Assembly: GCA_038200385.1 (NCBI GenBank)
Contig: JBBPYA010000341.1
Span: 1 to 12,457, forward strand
From: JBBPYA01 sp038200385
GTDB lineage: Bacteria > Actinomycetota > Actinomycetes > Mycobacteriales > Geodermatophilaceae
Length of the DNA: 12,457 bases
Direction: 5' to 3'
The stretch's first letter is position 1, and each line of letters starts with the position of its first letter. Below the pieces are notes generated by a model that was not told where the DNA came from, made no database searches, and saw only the letters and a program-made list of their open reading frames with translations. The position numbers were made by a program, and so were the translations under genes. Positions 8,787 to 12,457 of this stretch are shown piece by piece.

Positions 8787-8857
8787 CCGTCCTGTGCGTT
8801 AGCCGGCACGGGTGGCTGGGCGGCCTCCCCGGCGAGGTCTGCCATATGACCTTGTGT

Positions 8858-8869
8858 AGTCGTACGACT
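8858..8869. promoter_or_regulatory. Perfect 12-bp palindrome, possible operator
   Basis: AGTCGTACGACT is fully self-complementary and lies in the divergent intergenic region, 146 bases before recC and 162 before the SGNH-like gene. The size and symmetry suit a dimeric regulator half-site pair, but no regulator gene is nearby and the bound protein is unknown. Confidence 0.3.
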
Positions 8870-9030
8870 CCGGAAAGTAGCTGCATGTCATCAGCAGACC
8901 CGATGGCCCCGAGATGCAAACCGCGCTGTGCCAACAACAGCTGCGCCGTTTTTCAGAGGCACTTCCGCAAGCCGCATTCTGCTGGCACAATAAGCCCAGA
9001 TTCGGGGCAGCGTCTTTCGGGGGTTCCGTT

Positions 9031-9819
9031 ATGCACAGGCGAGAGTTCTTGCGGGCGGTTGTGGTGCTCGGCGGCGCAACGGCCGCCTCCGGACTGCTGC
9101 CATCCTGGTCCGCATCAGCGGGCAGCCAAGCCGGAACGGCAGCCGCGATGACGGCGTACGGAAACTCTGTCTGCCTCGGCAAAGGCCTGGGTCGCGGGGG
9201 CCGGCCGTCGGACACGTGGTTTGAGCAAACCCGCTCCTACTTCCGGGTCCCAGGCACGAACGGCGCGGTGGTGGGCACCCAGTGGCCGGGCACGATCCTG
9301 ACCCAGCAGCAATACCCGGAGCGTCAGCCCTGGCTGCAGATTTTCTGGGGTGGTCATGCGGACGCAGCCAAGAACCGCGCAGCGACCATTCCCGGCAACG
9401 TGCAGACGCTGGTCGACTACTGCACCGGGCCCTATCTGATCTTGGGAACGACGAACGGCCACTCGGGCGGAGTGAGCGACCCAGCACACCCAACGTATTA
9501 CCAAGCGGTGTTCAGCGGCAGCGGCTCGAACGCACAACTGGCGGCCACCCACGGACCCAACTACATCGACGTGCAGAAATACCTGATGACGTCTGCCCTC
9601 GCCGATGCGGGAATCACGCCGACAACGACGGACCAGCAGTACCTGGCAAACGGTCAGGTGCCGTTCTCGCTGCTGAACCCCAACGGGGAGGTGCACCTCA
9701 ACCTGGCCGGTCAGTCGGCCGTTGCCCAGCACCTAGTCATCCCCTACCTGGTGTCCGCCGGCTGGCTGGGGTCGTCGGGCGGGGCAAATTCGATCCCGCC
9801 AACTACCCTCGGTAGATGA
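9031..9819 (+). CDS. Tat-signal secreted SGNH-hydrolase-like protein
   Basis: The 262-residue product opens with a twin-arginine signal (HRREFLRAVVVLGG), a hydrophobic stretch to about residue 23 and a likely SASA cleavage site near residue 30, so export by Tat is likely. The mature part looks like an SGNH/GDSL esterase-lipase: block I AYGNSVCLGKGLG (42-54, putative nucleophile S46, GNS instead of GDS), a GGHADAAKN stretch near the block III position (107-115), YIDVQKYLM (178-186) and block V NGEVHLNLAGQSAVAQHL (218-235, H222). The usual catalytic Asp three residues before the His is Gly219, with Glu220 next to it. The substrate is unknown. ATG 9031 is chosen because the Tat signal starts there; an upstream in-frame ATG at 8914 would bury the signal. 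GC is lower than in recBCD. The stop overlaps the rhomboid start (ATGA). Confidence 0.8.
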   Translation: MHRREFLRAVVVLGGATAASGLLPSWSASAGSQAGTAAAMTAYGNSVCLGKGLGRGGRPSDTWFEQTRSYFRVPGTNGAVVGTQWPGTILTQQQYPERQPWLQIFWGGHADAAKNRAATIPGNVQTLVDYCTGPYLILGTTNGHSGGVSDPAHPTYYQAVFSGSGSNAQLAATHGPNYIDVQKYLMTSALADAGITPTTTDQQYLANGQVPFSLLNPNGEVHLNLAGQSAVAQHLVIPYLVSAGWLGSSGGANSIPPTTLGR

Positions 9820-10422
9820 GTACGGGAGCGTTGCCGCGTCGGAGCATCGGGTCCACCCTGACGGCCGGGGTCGTGCCCGTCATCGTTCTGCTGGGCCTCA
9901 TGTGGATCGTCGAGGGCGTGGACCTGCTCGCCGGCCATCGCCTCGACCAGCTCGGTATCGAACCGCGGGACGTCGACGGGCTCACCGGCGTCGTCGCGGC
10001 GCCGTTCCTGCACGCCGGGTTCGGGCACCTGCTGGCCAACAGCGTCGGTCTGCTCGTCCTCGGCTTCCTGCTCGCGGTCACCACCCGCCGGTTCTGGCTG
10101 ATCTGCGCGGCGATCACGGTGCTCGGTGGGTTCGCCGTCTGGTTGCTGGGGCCGGCCGGCCGGAACCCTGCACATCGGCGCGTCGGGCCTGGTGTACGGC
10201 ATGGCCGGCTACCTCGTCGCGCGCGGCGTACGCACCCGCCGGATCCTGGACATCCTCATCGCCGTCGTCGTCGTGGTCGGCTACAGCGGGCTGGTCTTCG
10301 GCCTGCTGCCGGGGAAGCCGGGCGTGTCGTGGCAGTCCCACCTGTTCGGCGCGCTCGCCGGCGTCGCCGTCGCCTGGTTCGGAACACGACCGCTGCGCGA
10401 GCCAAGACGACTCGACCCATGA
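9816..10422 (+). pseudogene. Rhomboid-family intramembrane serine protease, frameshifted at a GGCC repeat
   Basis: Two frames together encode one rhomboid. Frame A (9816 to about 10160) gives MSTGALPRR, a first membrane segment (17-33), the rhomboid motif APFLHAGFGHLLANS (62-76) and two hydrophobic segments ending VWLLGPAG. The next frame (about 10156-10422) gives TLHIGASGLVYGMAGYLVARG, another membrane segment and SWQSHLFGALAG. Joined after loss of one GGCC unit from 10150-10163, the product is 200 residues. It has catalytic Ser in GASG (about 122) and His in SWQSH (about 174). As written, frame A runs on to a stop at 10451 and loses the active site. Start ATG overlaps the preceding stop (ATGA) with no clear ribosome-binding site, suggesting translational coupling. 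It may be a recent mutation, a sequencing error or a length-variable switch. Confidence 0.85.
10150..10163. repeat. GGCC tandem repeat (3.5 units) at the rhomboid frameshift
   Basis: The tract GGCCGGCCGGCCGG is three and a half copies of GGCC, at the exact point where the rhomboid reading frame breaks. Removing one unit gives codons for L-G-P-A-G-T-L-H-I-G-A-S-G and restores the family's usual spacing between the preceding membrane segment and GASG. A 4-base unit is frame-breaking, so slippage would switch the gene on or off. Confidence 0.85.
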
Positions 10423-10499
10423 TCCGGGGGGCGCCGAGGAAGCCGCGATGACCGGAGTCCCGAGCCGCTACCGCCTGCGACGGTGGTCCCGACAGCGGA

Positions 10500-11039
10500 T
10501 CAGCGGTCCCAGAGTCGCTCGGCGAGCATCTCGTCGAACTCGGACTCGGACCCCCGGTCCTGTTCCTCTGGCGACTGGCGCAGCACGCTGAGAGCACCGG
10601 CGGCCTCGACGACCGCGCACCCGACTTCCCGAACCGACCGGATCCCCTTGCCCCGCAACAGCGCGGCGAGATCCTCGTTGGTCATCCCGGCGCGGTGCAG
10701 GGCGATGTCATCGACCCGCCCGTGGAGTATGACGACGCGGGGCGGGTGCTGGACCGCGGCCAGCACCGGTCGGAACGAGCGCAGCCGGGTGACGACCGCG
10801 TGCACGGCGAACACCGTGATCAGCGTCATCGCGCCCTGCAGGAAGCTGGTCGACGTGCTGTTGGGCACCCGCCCCACTACCGCACCCACCGCGACGGCGG
10901 CGACGAAGTCGAAGCCGGTCAGCTGCGCCAACGTCCGCCGACCGGTCAGCCGGAAGCCGAGCACGGCGGTCAGGAACAGCAGCGCCGTCTTCGCTGCGAC
11001 CAGCCCCAGATCGCCCTGATGGCCGAGGATCTCCTGCAT
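10500..11039 (-). CDS. YetF/YcaP-type DUF421 membrane protein
   Basis: The 179-residue product matches the DUF421 family. It has three N-terminal hydrophobic segments (about 10-30, 43-60 and 65-87) and the family signature GFRLTGRRTLAQLTGFDFVAAVAVG, split over residues 28-52. A cytoplasmic-type C-terminal domain follows, with VVILHGRVDDIALHRAGMTNEDL (102-124) and IRSVREVGCAVVEAAGALSVL (133-153). The family is widespread and poorly characterised; membrane location is confident, biochemical role is not. I chose ATG 11039, with GGAGG 10 bases upstream (11050-11054), over an in-frame upstream ATG at 11120 that adds 27 hydrophilic residues. The acidic tail (SPEEQDRGSESEFDE) is typical of a flexible end. 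The gene is convergent with the rhomboid gene (77 bases apart) and follows the 2H phosphoesterase on the same strand after 93 bases. Confidence 0.88.
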   Translation of the reverse strand: MQEILGHQGDLGLVAAKTALLFLTAVLGFRLTGRRTLAQLTGFDFVAAVAVGAVVGRVPNSTSTSFLQGAMTLITVFAVHAVVTRLRSFRPVLAAVQHPPRVVILHGRVDDIALHRAGMTNEDLAALLRGKGIRSVREVGCAVVEAAGALSVLRQSPEEQDRGSESEFDEMLAERLWDR

Positions 11040-11132
11040 GCCGTGATCGCCTCCGTGTCGTGCCGTCGCGTCCTGCGATGCCGGGATTCCGTACGCCGCC
11101 GTACCGATCCATCGTGCCAAGCCTCGCCCGCA

Positions 11133-11621
11133 CTACCCCGGGTACTCGCCGACCGCCTCCCACGGCCCGCCCAGGTAGCGCCACAGCGCCAACCCGGTGC
11201 ACCGCACCGTCCACGGGGCGAACCCGGCCGCCAGGTCCTCGTGGAGGGCACGCGCCACAGCGGGGTCCACCTTGTTCTGCACCGTCACGTGCAGGCGGCG
11301 CAGGCCGCGGTCCTGGGCGGACAGCCACGGGTCCCACCTGCGGGCCAGTCCGGCCCGCAGCGCCGCCAGTTCCGCCGACTCCAGGTCGAAGGCGACGCCG
11401 CGACCCAGCAGCCGGACCCCGCTGACCCGGACGTCCAGGGGTACGGCGGTCGCCCCGAGCGCAGCACCGATCGCCGGACCGTGGTCGCCAGGCAGCCGGT
11501 GGAACAGCGTGACGTGTGCGCTGAGATGGTTCCGTTCGGCCGGAAAATGCGCTCGGCGCAACCGGTCGAAGTACTCCCGTGCCGCCGGATCCAGGACCGC
11601 GGTGACGATCAGCGGATCCAC
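11133..11621 (-). CDS. 2'-5' RNA ligase family protein (2H phosphoesterase)
   Basis: The 162-residue product has two H-x-T-hydrophobic motifs, HVTLFHRL (36-43) and HVTVQNK (111-117), spaced 75 residues apart. This is the signature of the 2H phosphoesterase superfamily (LigT/ThpR, cyclic phosphodiesterases), which act on 2'-5' or 2',3'-cyclic RNA phosphate bonds. It also has the bilobal-fold pattern: a beta strand IVTAVLDP at the start, and a C-terminal LALWRYLGGPWEAVGEYP. I chose GTG 11621 because the conserved domain begins there and AGGGG lies just upstream; the frame extends to 11849, but that part is low-complexity Arg/Ser sequence from the 39-bp repeat. The substrate is unknown, and the family includes RNA repair, tRNA-splicing and cyclic-nucleotide enzymes. 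It probably forms a short minus-strand unit with the DUF421 gene. Confidence 0.9.
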   Translation of the reverse strand: MDPLIVTAVLDPAAREYFDRLRRAHFPAERNHLSAHVTLFHRLPGDHGPAIGAALGATAVPLDVRVSGVRLLGRGVAFDLESAELAALRAGLARRWDPWLSAQDRGLRRLHVTVQNKVDPAVARALHEDLAAGFAPWTVRCTGLALWRYLGGPWEAVGEYPG

Positions 11622-11747
11622 CGCGCCCCTAAGACTCGGCGTACCCCCAGCGCGCGCCGACCCACCACGGTCGCCAGCCTGCCACCGCGCCGAACGAGTG
11701 CTCGTGGTCGCCGGCCCGCGCCGCGTGTCCCCGTCCGGCGAGAACCA

Positions 11748-11825
11748 CCGCACCAGCGGTCGCCGGCGCACTGTCCCAGAGCTCCGCCGCACCAGCGGTC
11801 GCTGGCGCACCGTCCCCGAGCTCCG
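11748..11825. repeat. Direct repeat, two tandem 39-bp copies
   Basis: Copy 1 is 11748-11786 and copy 2 is 11787-11825; they differ at 3 of 39 positions (copy positions 17, 25 and 31). Each begins CCGCACCAGCGGTCGC and ends GAGCTCCG. The period is a multiple of three, so any reading frame crossing it gives a 13-residue peptide repeat. It sits between the divergent 2H phosphoesterase and FNT genes, about 50 bases upstream of the FNT start. Confidence 0.85.
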
Positions 11826-11878
11826 CCCAACCGGCCCTTGCCGCCGCAACAGCCGGCGGAGGGCCGTACGCTGCGCCG

Positions 11879-12457
11879 GTGAGCGAACCCAATGCCACCG
11901 AGCCCGAGGTCGCGCAGCAGGACAGCGAGCGCACGTTCGACCGCCTGGTCGACGAGGGGGAGCAGCGGCTGGGCCGGTCCTGGTCCGGGCTGATCTCCAC
12001 GGGGGCGCTCGGCGGCCTGGACATCGGCGTCGGGGTGCTCGCGCTGCTGCTGGTGGAGCACGAGACCGGCAGCATCCTGCTCGGTGCGCTGGCCTTCTCG
12101 ATCGGCTTCATCGCCCTGACCCTGGCCCGCAGCGAGCTGTTCACCGAGGACTTCCTGGTCCCGGTCGCGGCCGTAGTGGCCAAGGCGGGCACACCCCGCG
12201 CCCTGGTCCGGTTGTGGGCGGTCACGATCGTCACCAACCTGGCCGGCGGCTGGGTGGTCAGCTGGCTGATCATCGCCGGGTTCCCGCGGCTGGCAGACCA
12301 GGCGATCAAGTCCGCCCAGTTCTACATCGACCTCGGGATCGGGTGGCGCGCCTTCGCGCTGGCCATGTTGGGTGGCTTCCTGATCACCCTCATGACGCAC
12401 ATGCAGCACGGCACCGAGAGCGACGGCGTCAAGCTCGTCCCGGCGACCGTGATGGGC
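11879..12457 (+). CDS. Formate/nitrite transporter (FNT) family protein, 5' part
   Basis: The first 193 residues are present and the gene runs off the window. A hydrophilic acidic N-terminus (SEPNATEPEVAQQDSE) is followed by membrane segments at about 38-59, 65-83, 110-134 and 156-176. The FNT hallmark ARSELFTEDFLVPV (83-96) closely follows segment 2, where FNT channels read S-E-L-F-T-E-N. FNT proteins are pentameric channels for small monovalent anions such as formate, nitrite and hydrosulfide; which one applies here cannot be read from the sequence. GTG 11879 is the best start, with GGAGGG at 11858-11863, although the 15-base spacing is long. It is transcribed divergently from the 2H phosphoesterase across a 257-base gap. 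The actinobacterial homologues with this ELFTED variant are little studied. Confidence 0.9.
   Translation, partial: MSEPNATEPEVAQQDSERTFDRLVDEGEQRLGRSWSGLISTGALGGLDIGVGVLALLLVEHETGSILLGALAFSIGFIALTLARSELFTEDFLVPVAAVVAKAGTPRALVRLWAVTIVTNLAGGWVVSWLIIAGFPRLADQAIKSAQFYIDLGIGWRAFALAMLGGFLITLMTHMQHGTESDGVKLVPATVMG

Larger units (their letters stand above)
8713..9030. other. Divergent intergenic region between recC and the SGNH-like gene
   Basis: These 318 bases hold no convincing gene. From recC outward they contain the recC ribosome-binding site, the 8732-8786 inverted repeat, and a perfect 12-bp palindrome (AGTCGTACGACT, 8858-8869). They end with a CGGGGGT purine run (9018-9024) just before the ATG at 9031. 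Base composition falls to about 60% GC (hand count of 8881-8940). CACAAT at about 8985 resembles a -10 element for the plus-strand gene, but no matching -35 is clear, so I call no promoter. No LexA-type box was seen. Confidence 0.6.

Noticed and set aside
6787..8802. Plus-strand 671-codon open frame opposite recC
   Set aside because: Same antisense GC artefact; the composition is biased and no family features are visible.
10483..10494. GTGGTCCCGACA, shared with the left arm of the recC leader inverted repeat
   Set aside because: Only 12 bases match, with no second arm nearby. A match this short is likely by chance in GC-rich DNA, so I did not call a second copy of the palindrome.
11609..12409. 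Long minus-strand open frames opposite the FNT gene
   Set aside because: The plus strand encodes a clear membrane protein with the ELFTED motif, and the minus frames are low-complexity shadows. Only the last ~40 codons of one frame, outside the FNT gene, were kept as a question.

Overview
The window is high-GC DNA: hand counts of single 60-base lines give about 77% GC in recC and 60-65% around positions 8881-9420. It has GTG starts, G/C-rich third codon positions and actinobacterial-type protein sequences. An actinomycete that carries classical RecBCD is the best guess; genus is not resolvable by eye. Nothing in the window is plasmid- or phage-specific.

Layout. Positions 1-94 hold the 3' end of a dead IS3-family transposase, with a stop codon in place of a conserved Trp. 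Positions 273-8712 (minus strand) are a complete recC-recB-recD operon. Both junctions are 4-base GTGA overlaps, where the stop of one gene is embedded in the GTG start of the next, so the three subunits are probably translationally coupled. All helicase motifs of RecB and RecD, and the RecB C-terminal nuclease residues, are present. The recC ribosome-binding site is abutted by a 20-bp-arm inverted repeat (8732-8786).

Positions 8713-9030 are the divergent intergenic region. It also contains a perfect 12-bp palindrome (8858-8869). Positions 9031-10422 (plus strand) carry a two-gene unit: a Tat-signal, SGNH-hydrolase-like secreted protein, overlapping by ATGA with a rhomboid intramembrane protease gene. 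The rhomboid gene is frameshifted inside a GGCC tandem repeat. Removing one 4-base unit restores a full-length rhomboid with the Ser/His dyad.

Positions 10500-11039 (minus) encode a YetF/DUF421 membrane protein. Positions 11133-11621 (minus) encode a 2'-5' RNA ligase-like 2H phosphoesterase. Positions 11622-11878 hold a 39-bp direct repeat and possibly a tiny ORF. From 11879 to the window edge runs the 5' part of a formate/nitrite-transporter (FNT) family gene on the plus strand.

Functionally, RecBCD is the double-strand-break resection machine. The right-hand genes are unrelated envelope and RNA-processing functions. I found no defence island, CRISPR array, tRNA or rRNA. The unusual parts are the GGCC-repeat frameshift in the rhomboid gene, its coupling to the SGNH-like gene, and the recC leader hairpin.
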